From the NCBI RefSeq assembly GCF_030269305.1, contig NZ_BSTC01000002.1:310001-374000 (forward strand): a stretch of DNA of 64,000 nt. The letters are read 5' to 3'. Position 1 is the stretch's first letter. Every line of letters starts with the position of its first letter. The translations under genes were made by a program, and so were the position numbers. The notes under the pieces were generated by a model. It searched no databases. It was given only the letters and a program-made list of their open reading frames with translations, and was not told the origin of the DNA. Shown here piece by piece: positions 1 to 8,409 of the stretch. The DNA comes from Kineosporia sp. NBRC 101731 (lineage in GTDB: Bacteria > Actinomycetota > Actinomycetes > Actinomycetales > Kineosporiaceae).

Positions 1-1
1 T

Positions 2-40
2 CGGCCCCACCGCGCTGTACAACTCTACAGCCTCGGGCCG
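2..40. terminator. Nested inverted repeat downstream of smpB
   Basis: Outer arms CGGCCC (2-7) and GGGCCG (35-40) enclose an inner hairpin GCTGTA (14-19) / TACAGC (26-31) with a 6-nt loop. It lies 27 bases past the smpB stop on the minus strand and could end that operon. There is no U-run, so it may instead be part of a structured element that begins outside the window. Confidence 0.35.
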
Positions 41-66
41 TGTTCCCGCCTCTTCAATTGACCCGG

Positions 67-537
67 CTAGCGGTTGGCCCGCAGCGACATGGCGCGATCG
101 GACTCGCGCTTGTCCTGACGCTCACGCAGGGTCTGCCGCTTGTCCCAGTGCTTCTTACCGCGGGCCAGGGCGATCTCCACCTTGGCCTTGCCGTCCTTGA
201 AGTAGAGCTGCAGCGGCACCAGCGTGTAACCACCCTCACGGGTACTACCCGCCAGCTTGTCGATCTCGGCGCGGTGCAGCAGCAGCTTGCGGCGCCGGCG
301 CGGGGAGTGGTTGTTCCACGTGCCCTGGAAGTACTCCGGGATGTGCACGTGCTCCAGCCAGGCCTCACCACGATCGATCTGGGCGAAGCCGTCGGCCAGG
401 GAAGCCCTTCCCTGGCGCAGGGCCTTGACCTCGGTACCGGTGAGCACGATGCCCGCCTCGTACGTGTCGTCGATGTGATAGTCGTGCCGTGCCTTGCGGT
501 TGGACGCAACCACCTTCTTGCCAGTTTCCCTGGGCAC
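67..537 (-). CDS. smpB: SsrA-binding protein SmpB
   Basis: SmpB binds tmRNA and delivers it to stalled ribosomes for trans-translation. The 156-residue length is normal. The protein shows the family's N-terminal '[22 protein letters not shown]' type segment (read here as NRKARHDY then [15 protein letters not shown]), the [11 protein letters not shown] block, and a basic tail with [13 protein letters not shown], which inserts into the empty mRNA channel. It is the last gene of a minus-strand run prfB / ftsE / ftsX / M23 hydrolase / smpB, as in many actinobacteria, where smpB sits behind ftsX. The ssrA gene itself was not found in the window. Confidence 0.97.
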   Translation of the reverse strand: MPRETGKKVVASNRKARHDYHIDDTYEAGIVLTGTEVKALRQGRASLADGFAQIDRGEAWLEHVHIPEYFQGTWNNHSPRRRRKLLLHRAEIDKLAGSTREGGYTLVPLQLYFKDGKAKVEIALARGKKHWDKRQTLRERQDKRESDRAMSLRANR

Positions 538-647
538 GCCTACCTCACCTCTTCCGCCGAATGCCGAAGAGCAAGTCTATGAGGTGGCGCAGCCCCTGCC
601 CACTTCATTACCCCGGGTTACGCGGTGAGCGTCGTACGGGGAGAGCA

Positions 648-1946
648 TCAGAGCCAGCCCATCGGATCGGTGGTGCCGCCGTTCACCCACACCTCGAAGT
701 GGAGGTGGCAGCCGGTCGACAGGCCCGTGGTGCCGGAGTATCCGATCAGCTGGCCCCGGCTGACCTGGCCGGAGTGAACGCTGATGCGGCTGAGGTGGTT
801 GTACGACGTGGCCACGCCGGCTCCCCGGAGCCGTCCGTGGTCGACCACGATCTGGTTGCCGTAACCGCCCGACCAGCCCGCCCGCACGATCGACCCGGAG
901 GCCGCCGCCCTCACCGGAGTACCGCAGGGAGCACCGAAATCGGTGCCCGTGTGCAGCTTCCGGTAGTTCAGGATCGGGTGGTAGCGCCAGCCGTAGCTCG
1001 AGGTGATCGGGGCGCCGACCGGGTAGGACAGGGTCGACCCGCCCGGCGCCGCTTCCGGCTCCGCGTCGTCGGCGGCCCGGGCCCGGGCGGCCGCGGCCCG
1101 CTCCCGCAGGATCCGGGCGAGCTTCTCCTGCTCGGCCTCGGCCGCGTCGATCCGCTTCTGCTCGGCGGCCTTCCTCGCGGAGATGACCCGGACCGCCGCG
1201 CCGCGCACGTCGACGAGCTTCTTGATCTCCTGTGTGGCCGACCGGGCCTGGGTGGTCGCGGCCTCGCGCTGCACCACGACCTGCGCGGCCTGTTCCTTGA
1301 GGTCGGCCACCTGCTTCCGGCCGGCGTCGAGTTTCGCCTTGCGGGCCCGAATCTCAGCCTGCTCGACGGCGAGCCGGTCGATGGCACCACCCTGGGCCCG
1401 CAGCACGTTCCCGGCCAGACCCAGCCGATCGGTGAACTGTTCGGGGGTCTGCGCGTTCAGGGCGATCGACAGCCCGGTCAGACCGGAACTGACATAGGCC
1501 TCACGGGCGATCCGGCCCAGCCGGTCCCGGGTCTCCTGTTCCTGCTCAGCACGCGACGCGAGGGCCCGTTGCGCCTTGTCGACCGCGGCGACCGCGAGCT
1601 CCAGCTCGTCGGCCAGCTGCTCGTCCCGCTGATCGGCCCGCCGCAGGGCTGCCTCGGCGACCTTCAGGCGGGAGTTGGCATCCGCGAGCCGCGCCTGGGC
1701 CGTCCGCAACCGGACCGCGGCCTCGACCAGATCGTCCGATGTTCCCTCGAGATCGTCGCGCAGCTGCTTGATCTCGTCGGCGAGCTTCGCCTGCTTGTCC
1801 CTGACCTCGTCCGCCGCCGCCGGGGTCGCGGTCTGCGCCACCTGCGTGACGCCGACCGCGAGAGCTGACCCGGCCACCATCAAGGCCGCGAAAAACCGGG
1901 TAGGACGGCCCGTCCTACCGGGTGCACCAGTGGTCCACCGCTTCAT
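648..1946 (-). CDS. Secreted M23 peptidase with long coiled coil (EnvC-like murein hydrolase)
   Basis: The 432-residue protein has a basic N-terminus and a hydrophobic signal segment (about residues 18-45), then about 230 residues of Lys/Ala/Glu-rich coiled coil, then a C-terminal M23/LytM domain. The zinc ligands are visible as HTGTDFG (about residue 338) and the terminal HLHFEV. This architecture resembles EnvC and the actinobacterial NlpC/M23 hydrolases whose coiled coil is engaged by the FtsEX complex. The gene lies 70 bases downstream of ftsX, which supports an FtsEX-controlled role in septal peptidoglycan cleavage (inference). The start is well supported: AGGAGG lies 7 bases before the ATG. 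All metal-binding motifs look intact, so the enzyme should be active. Confidence 0.92.
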   Translation of the reverse strand: MKRWTTGAPGRTGRPTRFFAALMVAGSALAVGVTQVAQTATPAAADEVRDKQAKLADEIKQLRDDLEGTSDDLVEAAVRLRTAQARLADANSRLKVAEAALRRADQRDEQLADELELAVAAVDKAQRALASRAEQEQETRDRLGRIAREAYVSSGLTGLSIALNAQTPEQFTDRLGLAGNVLRAQGGAIDRLAVEQAEIRARKAKLDAGRKQVADLKEQAAQVVVQREAATTQARSATQEIKKLVDVRGAAVRVISARKAAEQKRIDAAEAEQEKLARILRERAAAARARAADDAEPEAAPGGSTLSYPVGAPITSSYGWRYHPILNYRKLHTGTDFGAPCGTPVRAAASGSIVRAGWSGGYGNQIVVDHGRLRGAGVATSYNHLSRISVHSGQVSRGQLIGYSGTTGLSTGCHLHFEVWVNGGTTDPMGWL

Positions 1947-2017
1947 CCGCGTGCCTCCTGTCGCTGATCACCCCCATGAGCGGGTGGCAACATTGGTCAC
2001 ACACGGTACAGGGGTGA

Positions 2018-2932
2018 CTACACCTTGAGGTATCGCTGCAGCGCCAGGAAGGCTGACACGCCAGCGATCCCCAGACCGATGATGAACAGCCACGGCACGA
2101 CCGTCAGGGCATCGCCCACGTCCACGTAGTTCGTGAAGGTCAGCTGCTTGGCCAGCCGGCCCTGGATCTGGAACTTGGTCACGCCCACCAGCGCCACCGA
2201 GGCCAGGGTGGCGCCGACCGCCGCCGCGATCATGCTCTCCAGGATGAACGGGAGCTGGATGAAGAAGTTCGAGGCCCCGACCAGGCGCATGATGCCGGTC
2301 TCGCGACGGCGGGTGAAGGCCGTCAGCCGGATCGTGGTCGCGACCAGCAGCACCGAACACAGCAGGGTGATCACGGCGAGCAGCCAGGATCCCAGCTTGA
2401 GCTGATTCAGCAGCGCGAACAACCGGTCCAGTACCTCGTTCTGGTTCTGGACCGACTCCACGCCCTGGGTGTTCTTGAAGTAGTCCGAGACCACCTTGTA
2501 CTGCTCGGGATCCTTCAGGTCGACCCGGTACGACTCCGGCATCTGGTCAGCGGTCACGTTGTCGGCGAGAGCGCTGTCCTTGCTCTGTTCCTTGAAGTGC
2601 TCGAAGGCCTGCTCCCGCGACTCGAAGAAGACCTCCTTCACGTAACCCTGGAGCTGCGGCGACTTGAGGTTGGCCTCGATCTGTTCCTTCTGCGCGTCGG
2701 TGGCCACCCCGTCGGCACAGCTGGCCGCGATCGAGTCCTTACCGCACAGGAAGATCGACACCTGGACCCGGTCGTACCAGTAGTCCTTCATGGTGTCGAC
2801 CTGGCGCTGGGCGAGGAAACCGAGCCCGACGAGGAAGAGGGAGACGACGGTGACGAGGACGACCGAGATGGCCATGGCCAGGTTGCGGCGCAGGCCGATG
2901 ACGATCTCATCGAGAATGAACTGGAAACGCAT
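2018..2932 (-). CDS. ftsX: Cell division protein FtsX, permease-like
   Basis: FtsX is the membrane subunit of the FtsEX complex, which transmits ATP hydrolysis across the membrane to peptidoglycan hydrolases. The 304-residue protein has one N-terminal membrane helix (about 20-42), a large extracellular loop (about 45-165) and three C-terminal helices, including the region around SWLLAVITLLCSVLLV and the C-terminal FIIGLGIAGVSAFLAL. The extracellular loop contains two cysteines (IFLCG and AASCADG), which may form a disulfide. The start lies 17 bases after the ftsE stop, so the two genes are almost certainly co-transcribed. The next gene is the probable hydrolase partner. Confidence 0.97.
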   Translation of the reverse strand: MRFQFILDEIVIGLRRNLAMAISVVLVTVVSLFLVGLGFLAQRQVDTMKDYWYDRVQVSIFLCGKDSIAASCADGVATDAQKEQIEANLKSPQLQGYVKEVFFESREQAFEHFKEQSKDSALADNVTADQMPESYRVDLKDPEQYKVVSDYFKNTQGVESVQNQNEVLDRLFALLNQLKLGSWLLAVITLLCSVLLVATTIRLTAFTRRRETGIMRLVGASNFFIQLPFILESMIAAAVGATLASVALVGVTKFQIQGRLAKQLTFTNYVDVGDALTVVPWLFIIGLGIAGVSAFLALQRYLKV

Positions 2933-2949
2933 GTTTTTTCAGTTGCTTT

Positions 2950-3639
2950 CTACCGGGAGTATCCGTAGACGCCGCTGACTTCGTCGCGCAGCATGTTGCC
3001 GTTCTCAAGTTCGATGACGCGCTTGCGCATCTGGTTCACGATCTCGTGGTCGTGGGTGGCCATCACGATCGTGGTGCCGGTCTTGTTGATCCGGTCCAGC
3101 AGCCGCATGATGCCGACGCTGGTGTTCGGGTCGAGGTTTCCGGTCGGCTCGTCGGCCAGCAGGATCGCCGGCCGGTTCACGAACGCCCGGGCGATCGCTA
3201 CACGCTGCTGCTCACCACCGGAGAGCTCGTGCGGGAACCGCTGTTCCTTGCCCGCCAGGCCGACCAGCTCGAGCACCTCAGGAACGGTGTGCGCGATGGC
3301 GTGCCGCGGCTTGCCGATGACCTGCAGGGCGAACGCGACGTTCTCGAAGACCGTCTTGTTCGGCAGCAGGCGGAAGTCCTGGAAGACCGCGCCGATGGTG
3401 CGGCGCAGGTGCGGCACCTTCCAGCTGGACAGCTTCGCCACGTCCTTGCCGGAGACCCGGACCACACCCTTGGTGGCCTTCTCCTCACGCAGCGCAAGGC
3501 GCAGGAACGTGGACTTACCCGAGCCGGAAGCTCCCACGAGGAAGAGGAACTCGCCCTTGCCCACCTCGATGCTGATCGAGTTGAGCGCTGGGTGCTTGCT
3601 GCCGGGGTAGACCTTGGTGACGTCGTCGAATCGGATCAC
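2950..3639 (-). CDS. ftsE: Cell division ATP-binding protein FtsE
   Basis: This is the 229-residue ABC ATPase of the FtsEX division complex. It shows Walker [10 protein letters not shown] (about residues 36-44), the Q-loop FQDFRLL, the signature LSGGEQQR, Walker [14 protein letters not shown] and the H-loop THDHE. These are complete and in the right order. The first residues [13 protein letters not shown] are the standard FtsE N-terminus, so the start is secure. It is transcribed together with ftsX. A 200-base gap separates it from prfB upstream, which contains a strong terminator, so ftsE probably has its own promoter between about 3640 and 3790. Confidence 0.97.
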   Translation of the reverse strand: MIRFDDVTKVYPGSKHPALNSISIEVGKGEFLFLVGASGSGKSTFLRLALREEKATKGVVRVSGKDVAKLSSWKVPHLRRTIGAVFQDFRLLPNKTVFENVAFALQVIGKPRHAIAHTVPEVLELVGLAGKEQRFPHELSGGEQQRVAIARAFVNRPAILLADEPTGNLDPNTSVGIMRLLDRINKTGTTIVMATHDHEIVNQMRKRVIELENGNMLRDEVSGVYGYSR

Positions 3640-3796
3640 GGCTGAGACCTCGGCCGCCGTCGGGGACTGGGAACGTGCTCGCGGCCGGTCCGAAGTCTAG
3701 GGGGCTTCACGAGTGCGGAGGGGGACTCATCGGGCCCAGGTGCGTTGTAAATGTGAACCTGTGCAGGTCCTGTGGCCCTAGAGGCGCCAAAAACTA

Positions 3797-3832
3797 CGGA
3801 CGGCGAAGAGTCGGTTACCTCTTCGCCGTCCG
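3797..3832 (-). terminator. Intrinsic terminator of prfB
   Basis: A perfect 14-bp inverted repeat (arms 3797-3810 and 3819-3832, 8-nt loop) lies just past the prfB stop. Read on the minus strand, the stem is followed within a few bases by a run of five U residues (3789-3793). This is a classic rho-independent terminator, and it separates prfB from ftsEX. Confidence 0.9.
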
Positions 3833-3844
3833 GGGGTCACGTGC

Positions 3845-4954
3845 TTACGCCGGCTGCTCCTGCGACTTGCGCCAGCGGATGCCCGACTCCAGGAACTCGT
3901 CGATGGCACCGTCGAACACGGCCGAGGGGTTACCCGACTCGTACTCCGTGCGCAGGTCCTTCACCATCTGGTACGGGTGCAGCACGTAGGAGCGCATCTG
4001 GTTGCCCCAGCTCGAACCGCCGTCGCCCTTCAGCCCGTCCAGCTCGGCCTGACGATCCTGGCGAGCCTTCTCCAGCAGCTTGGCCTGCAGCACCCGCATC
4101 GCCGACACCTTGTTCTGCAGCTGCGACTTCTCGTTCTGACAGGTCACCACGATGCCGGTGGGGAGGTGCGTGAGGCGGACCGCCGAGTCGGTGGTGTTGA
4201 CCGACTGCCCACCCGGGCCGGAGGAACGGTAGACATCGACACGGATGTCGTTCTCCGGGATCTCGATGTGGTCGGCCTCCGCCACCACCGGCAGCACCTC
4301 GACGCCGGCGAAGGACGTCTGACGGCGGCCCTGGTTGTCGAACGGGCTGATCCGCACCAGCCGGTGCGTGCCCTGCTCGACCGAGAGCGTGCCGTAGGCG
4401 TAGGGCGCGTCCACGCGGAACGTCGCCGACTTGAGGCCGGCCTCTTCCGCATAGGAGGTGTCGTAGACCTCGGTCTTGTAGGAGTGCCGTTCGGCCCAGC
4501 GCAGGTACATCCGCAGAAGCATCTCGGCGAAGTCGGCGGCGTCAACGCCTCCGGCCTCCGACCGGATCGTGACCACGGCCTCACGGGCGTCGTACTCACC
4601 CGACAGCAGCGTGCGGACCTCGAGCTCGCCCAGCGCCGTGCGGGTCGCGGCCAGCTCGGTCTCCGCCTCGGCCAGGGTGTCCGCGTCGTCCTCACCCTGG
4701 GCCAGCTCGACCAGCACCTCGAGGTCGTCCACGCGGGCCGACATCTTTTCCAGGCGCTCGAGCTCGGACTGCAGGTGGGAGAGCTTCGACGTGACGACCT
4801 GGGCCTTGTCCGGGCTGTCCCACAGGTCGGGGGCCACGGCCTGCTCGGAGAGCTCGGCGATCTCGGAGCGGAGCTGGTCCAGGTCACTCACCTTGAGGAT
4901 GGACTCCAGGGTGCTGCGCAGTGCGCGGATCTCGCTGGGAAAGTCGGTGGCCAC
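3845..4954 (-). CDS. prfB: Peptide chain release factor 2 (RF2)
   Basis: RF2 recognises UGA and UAA stop codons and triggers peptidyl-tRNA hydrolysis. The 369-residue protein carries the SPF anticodon-like motif (in [12 protein letters not shown], about residue 203) and the catalytic GGQ motif (in [16 protein letters not shown], about residue 248). The serine-proline-phenylalanine tripeptide distinguishes it from RF1. The frame is open from the start codon, with no internal in-frame stop, so the autoregulatory +1 frameshift known from E. coli prfB is absent. It is followed by a strong hairpin terminator. In M. tuberculosis prfB also lies just upstream of ftsE. Confidence 0.97.
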   Translation of the reverse strand: MATDFPSEIRALRSTLESILKVSDLDQLRSEIAELSEQAVAPDLWDSPDKAQVVTSKLSHLQSELERLEKMSARVDDLEVLVELAQGEDDADTLAEAETELAATRTALGELEVRTLLSGEYDAREAVVTIRSEAGGVDAADFAEMLLRMYLRWAERHSYKTEVYDTSYAEEAGLKSATFRVDAPYAYGTLSVEQGTHRLVRISPFDNQGRRQTSFAGVEVLPVVAEADHIEIPENDIRVDVYRSSGPGGQSVNTTDSAVRLTHLPTGIVVTCQNEKSQLQNKVSAMRVLQAKLLEKARQDRQAELDGLKGDGGSSWGNQMRSYVLHPYQMVKDLRTEYESGNPSAVFDGAIDEFLESGIRWRKSQEQPA

Positions 4955-5367
4955 GTTGATCGAGGTTACGCGTTATCGGGCCCAAACACAGAGTCGGCAT
5001 GTCGGTCGGCACCGGTGAGCAGGGCCGGAACACTCTCGCGCACACACAGGAGCCGCACTGCACCGATGTTGCAGGGGTCACACAAAAAGACCTTTGGTCC
5101 GCTTATGACCGATTTACAGTGACTAGTGGCGCTCGGAGATACGCGCAGCACCACTGGATATTCCCGGTCGGTGCTCCAGCTGCGTCACGGCGTCGGTACG
5201 AGCTCCCGGCCGCGCGTCCTGGATGAATCCGGACGCGCGGCTGGGCTCCAACTCCCACAGGGGCTCCCATTCCCCGATCCCCGAGTCGCTCTCACGCTTC
5301 CCGGTTCACGGCGAAGAGCCTGCCCCCGTCCTACGGGTTCCGCATCTCGAGCCGTGCCGGCGAACGG
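4955..5367. other. 413-base intergenic region upstream of prfB
   Basis: I see no convincing gene here. It lies between the end of the Xre-type regulator and the start of prfB, both on the minus strand, and should hold the prfB promoter. The part around 5070-5130 is less GC-rich than the surroundings. Short open frames in it lack family resemblance and ribosome-binding sites. Confidence 0.5.
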
Positions 5368-5679
5368 CTACAGCCCGAGCGAGTCGAGGTCGTCCGGTTC
5401 GGCGCCCCGGCACAGGTCGGCGAAAGTGACCTGGAGAGCACGGCAGATCATCGGGATCTCCTGGACCAGGATCCGCCGGTTGCCCTTCTCGGCGTCGTGC
5501 GCCTGGCTGAGCGACCAGCCGACCAGCGCGCCGAATTCCTCCTGGGTCAGCCCCAGGCGCGACCGCTCGCCGCGGATGTTCCGCGCCACGATCCGCCCCA
5601 GGTCCGCCACGCGCCCGACCGTAAATGGCCCGCCAGGTGAGGGAGTAGCAGAAAGCGGCTTGATTTGGTGTTTCCCCAA
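5368..5679 (-). CDS. Small Xre/Cro-type helix-turn-helix regulator
   Basis: This is a DNA-binding protein of at most 103 residues. A five-helix HTH_3 domain is visible from RNIRGERSRLGLTQEEFG through SLSQAHDAEKGNRRI to ICRALQVTFADLC, close to the Cro/CI fold. There is no other domain. The start is uncertain: the longest frame begins with TTG at 5679 without a ribosome-binding site, and a GTG at 5610 would give an 80-residue protein starting just before the HTH. A short inverted repeat TTTGG-N7-CCAAA at 5664-5680 overlaps the upstream start and could be its own operator (inference). It is divergent from the small gene at 5876. Confidence 0.78.
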   Translation of the reverse strand: MGKHQIKPLSATPSPGGPFTVGRVADLGRIVARNIRGERSRLGLTQEEFGALVGWSLSQAHDAEKGNRRILVQEIPMICRALQVTFADLCRGAEPDDLDSLGL

Positions 5680-5875
5680 ACGGTACGGTGAATCACCAAG
5701 CCAGTTCGGTCAATGGCAAATGGCTCCAGACCGGTTCCGGCCCGCCGGTTGACCTCCCTCCGTCCTGGCGGGTCGGAACCACACCATCCGAAGTTCTGTG
5801 TGCCGATCGCCCGTGATGGCTGTCAGCACTGACTACCCGTACTGATGTCCGTACTGATTTCCCAAGAGGAGTTGC

Positions 5876-6181
5876 ATGCAGGCCGGCGAAACCGCCCATC
5901 AGATCCAGGCCCATCTCCGGAGCTGCGGGGTCGTGGTCCATCTGGCCACATCCGTTCCCCGTGAGCCAGGTCGGCCGTTCGGCATCGTCGTGTTCCTCGA
6001 AGAGGTGCTGGCCCAGCACGAGCTGGCGCGCGACTGTGTGATGCGGCTCCCTGGGGTGCTGGAGGTGACTTTCTCGTCCCTGAGTCGAGCGATCATGTAC
6101 GTGGTCGTGGGACCCCTGGGGTTGGTGCGGTCGTCGGCGGTGTTGCAGGTAGCCCCTCCCGTTGAGGCGCGCGTGGCGTGA
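5876..6181 (+). CDS. Small hypothetical protein
   Basis: The protein has 101 residues and I do not recognise a family. Coding status is supported by an AAGAGGAG ribosome-binding site 5 bases before the ATG and by strongly GC-biased third codon positions. It is mainly hydrophobic and beta/alpha-like (IVVFLEEVLAQHELARD, then LPGVLEVTFSSLSRAIMYVVVGP), but has no clear transmembrane helix or signal peptide. It is divergent from the Xre regulator and is followed by the heptanucleotide repeat. A role linked to either neighbour cannot be claimed. Confidence 0.6.
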   Translation: MQAGETAHQIQAHLRSCGVVVHLATSVPREPGRPFGIVVFLEEVLAQHELARDCVMRLPGVLEVTFSSLSRAIMYVVVGPLGLVRSSAVLQVAPPVEARVA

Positions 6182-6237
6182 GTTTCCAATGGGGGACGCA
6201 CAAACTGGCCATCGTTGTCGTCGCACCTTGGTGCAGT

Positions 6238-6461
6238 CCCGGCTCCCGGCCACTGGCTCCCGGCCACTGGCTCCCGGCTCCCGGCTCCCGGCTCCCGGCT
6301 CCCGGCTCCCGGCTCCCGGCCACTGGCTCCCCGCTCCTGGCTCCTGGCTCCCCGCTCCTGGCTCCCAGTTCCTGACCCCCGGCGCCCGGCGCCCGGCCAC
6401 TGGATCCTGACCACTGGCTTTCGGCTTTCGGCTTTCGGCTTTCGCCTTTCGCCTTTCGCCA
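6238..6461. repeat. Heptanucleotide tandem repeat array
   Basis: About 220 bases made of 7-mers related to GGCTCCC, with interspersed GGCCACT and CTCCTGG variants, followed by a second block of GGCTTTC and then GCCTTTC units. The longest pure run is about six GGCTCCC copies (6272-6318). It lies between the small gene at 5876 and the end of the tadG-like gene, so no recognised coding sequence runs through it. Such arrays can vary in copy number by slippage. Confidence 0.9.
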
Positions 6462-6546
6462 GTGACCTCTATCCGGCTTTGGGTATCAGTCAACCCCCGC
6501 GTATCACTTTGCCCCCGAAGGCTTCTGGCCACAGCTCGGCAGGCGG

Positions 6547-7218
6547 CTACGGCTCGGGCTCACGGGCCGAGGCTCGGCTCGTTGCCTGCAGTGGTACGCC
6601 GTCCGCCCATCGACGTACCACGAGCCCCACCAGAGGTATACGGGCACGACCGACGAGGGTGACCTGTGCAGTGGTTTCCTCCCAGACGCCTGTCGGACTA
6701 CCGAGCCCCACGTCAAGGTCGGCGGCGGTCTCCGGCTTCTCGCCCAGATAGCTGCGCACGCTGGCATGCACGGTCTCGTCGGAGATCGGCACGAAAGACT
6801 CCCTCATTCCCTGTCGGTAGAACGACTCCTCATCGAGGGCATCCGCGGCGTCCAGCGCTGCGGCATCGGCCAGATCCTGCAGTTCCTGGCGTTGCAGATG
6901 CAGCGCGGTGATGTCGGTGGTGACGAGGGTCAGAAGCAGCGCCAGAGCAACGAAGCCAGCTATCAACGGCACCATCTGACCAGAATCTCCACTGACGACG
7001 GATGCTCTGCACCGAATTGATGACCATCGCCGACAAGACTTCGAGCCCTGGGCGAAAATCTCCCCGGAGTCGGCGATCCCACCCGCGGCGGACGGCTCAG
7101 GCCAATCACGATCCTTGACTCTGCCCAAAATCCTCCTTCCGCCACACCTCACCCAGAACAAGCTCCCACCGCTCAAAGTTCGTGACTCCAGATGGTTTTC
7201 ACCCATCAACACCATCAT
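6547..7218 (-). CDS. TadG-like pilus assembly protein (start uncertain, possible frameshift)
   Basis: The C-terminal 142 residues start with a TadE/TadG-type N-terminus: short polar GDSGQ, then the hydrophobic helix MVPLIAGFVALALLLTLVT, then HLQRQELQDLADAAALDAADAL, typical of the secreted/pilus-associated TadG relatives in actinobacteria. The 81 residues before this helix look unlike the family. Possible starts are the ATG at 7218, which lies one base after the upstream tadE stop, or the ATG at 6975. In the alternative frame an ATG at about 7022 gives MVINSVQSIRRQ, and dropping one T near 6987 would join it directly to GDSGQ. The gene is the last of the tad operon. Confidence 0.72.
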   Translation of the reverse strand: MMVLMGENHLESRTLSGGSLFWVRCGGRRILGRVKDRDWPEPSAAGGIADSGEIFAQGSKSCRRWSSIRCRASVVSGDSGQMVPLIAGFVALALLLTLVTTDITALHLQRQELQDLADAAALDAADALDEESFYRQGMRESFVPISDETVHASVRSYLGEKPETAADLDVGLGSPTGVWEETTAQVTLVGRARIPLVGLVVRRWADGVPLQATSRASAREPEP

Positions 7219-7219
7219 C

Positions 7220-7726
7220 TCAACTCTCTCGGACGTGCTCCGGTGGATGCCCTTGATGACCGAGCTCCCTGAATTCGTCTACCGTCTCAACCTGACTGGC
7301 GCTCACCACCACTTGGGCGCGCAGGGCGTCCGCCAATCCCACCGGAAGCCAGGGGAAACGTGCCGCGACCTCCACCTGAGCCGTCACGCGTTCGCCCGGC
7401 AGTAAGCAGGACGCCCGGCTGCAGCTGATGTGAAGTGTTCCGTCGCTCGGTGGGAACCCCTGGTCCTTGAGCGCCAACTCGGCCGACATAGCTGCTCTTT
7501 CTTGACCCTCCGCATCATTCGAAGCTGTGACGAAGGACCGTGCTGCTTCTCTTGCCGCACCGTCCGCAGCGAACGAGGCCGCTTGCACCCGTCCGAGAAT
7601 GAGCACCAGGTAGGCGACAGGAATCATCAGAAGAAGCCCCAGGGCAACGAATTCAATCGCCGCCGATCCCACTTCACGGGAATCGCAGAATCCTCCCCCG
7701 GACCTGGCCGAGCCCCGACGTTTCAC
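7220..7726 (-). CDS. TadE-family pseudopilin (second copy)
   Basis: This is a 168-residue protein with a type III (prepilin-like) signal: a short basic leader ending in REVGSAAIEF, then the hydrophobic helix VALGLLLMIPVAYLVLIL, then RVQAASFAADGAAREAARSFV, the standard TadE pattern. A cysteine pair (SCSRASC) follows at about residues 107-111. TadE-like proteins are processed by a TadV-type peptidase and are needed to assemble Flp pili. Its start overlaps the stop of the upstream tadE gene by four bases (ATGA), so the two are translationally coupled. Confidence 0.85.
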   Translation of the reverse strand: MKRRGSARSGGGFCDSREVGSAAIEFVALGLLLMIPVAYLVLILGRVQAASFAADGAAREAARSFVTASNDAEGQERAAMSAELALKDQGFPPSDGTLHISCSRASCLLPGERVTAQVEVAARFPWLPVGLADALRAQVVVSASQVETVDEFRELGHQGHPPEHVRES

Positions 7727-8112
7727 GGCCCGGCCTCGGCGAGAGCGTGCCCGGTGACGTCTACGCTCCGCCCGACGCCGATCAACCCGGCGACAGGCAG
7801 CGGCGCGATCACCCGCACCTCGATGATCGCCGCCCCGCCCAGATCGACACGACGGGCAGAGACATACCGCGCGTATCCCGACGAGAGTTCTTCCCTGATG
7901 AGGCTACGGGTACGGTCGGCACCGGCAGCGGGATCTCGATCGGACAGGGCACCGAACCTTGCCCCCTGAGCGGCGCAATCGATGAGAACGTTCCGCACGT
8001 ATACGGTCAGGGCGAGCTGAACGAGGGCCAGGAACAGGAACACGAGCAACGATCCGACCAGGACGAAATCGACAACCGCAGAGCCCGTATCACGCCGACG
8101 TAAGGACTGCAC
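7723..8112 (-). CDS. TadE-family pseudopilin (first copy)
   Basis: The 129-residue protein has a basic leader (MQSLRRRDTG), the cleavage-type motif GSAVVDF and a hydrophobic helix FVLVGSLLVFLFLALVQLAL, as in TadE. The conserved glutamate at position 5 after the glycine is aspartate here. The rest (about 90 residues) is a soluble periplasm-facing domain without cysteines. It lies three bases after the flp-like gene and overlaps the next tadE gene by four bases, fixing it inside the tad operon. Confidence 0.85.
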   Translation of the reverse strand: MQSLRRRDTGSAVVDFVLVGSLLVFLFLALVQLALTVYVRNVLIDCAAQGARFGALSDRDPAAGADRTRSLIREELSSGYARYVSARRVDLGGAAIIEVRVIAPLPVAGLIGVGRSVDVTGHALAEAGP

Positions 8113-8115
8113 CGC

Positions 8116-8385
8116 TCAGGGCCCGCCGACGACGTTGTCCACGGCGTCGTTGAAAACCTGAACCAGCCGCGGACCGGCTGCGCCCCAGAGAGCAACCACC
8201 AGGCCCGCTGTCATGAGGGTGACCAGCACCCAGCCAGGAACGTCGCCCCGGTCACCTCCGCGACCACGCACCAGATACATCCGGGTCATCACGAATGCCG
8301 CGAGATGTTGAGCCAGGACACGGCCGATAGGCACCCGCCGTCGCTTCGCCGTGCTGGACGGCATCGCCGAGTAAAGCATGTGCAT
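8116..8385 (-). CDS. Flp pilin-like small protein
   Basis: The protein has 89 residues. Its C-terminal half contains GDRGDVPGWVLVTLMTAGLVVALWG, a glycine-preceded hydrophobic helix typical of actinobacterial Flp-type major pilin candidates, followed by a short amphipathic tail ending in FNDAVDNVVGGP. The N-terminal 45 residues are basic and would be removed by a prepilin peptidase. Position between tadC and tadE is the usual position of flp in actinobacterial tad clusters. No prepilin peptidase (tadV) gene is in the window, so maturation must use an enzyme encoded elsewhere. Confidence 0.78.
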   Translation of the reverse strand: MHMLYSAMPSSTAKRRRVPIGRVLAQHLAAFVMTRMYLVRGRGGDRGDVPGWVLVTLMTAGLVVALWGAAGPRLVQVFNDAVDNVVGGP

Positions 8386-8409
8386 CCCCGTTCTTCGTTG
8401 GATCTGTAG

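Noticed and set aside
1-66. ssrA (tmRNA) gene next to smpB
   Set aside because: The 66 bases available show a hairpin but neither the tRNA-like end nor a tag reading frame.
3845-4954. Programmed frameshift in prfB
   Set aside because: I looked for the in-frame UGA and upstream Shine-Dalgarno known from E. coli; the frame is continuous.
6238-6461. CRISPR array
   Set aside because: The repeat unit is 7 bases without spacers, so this is a simple tandem repeat.
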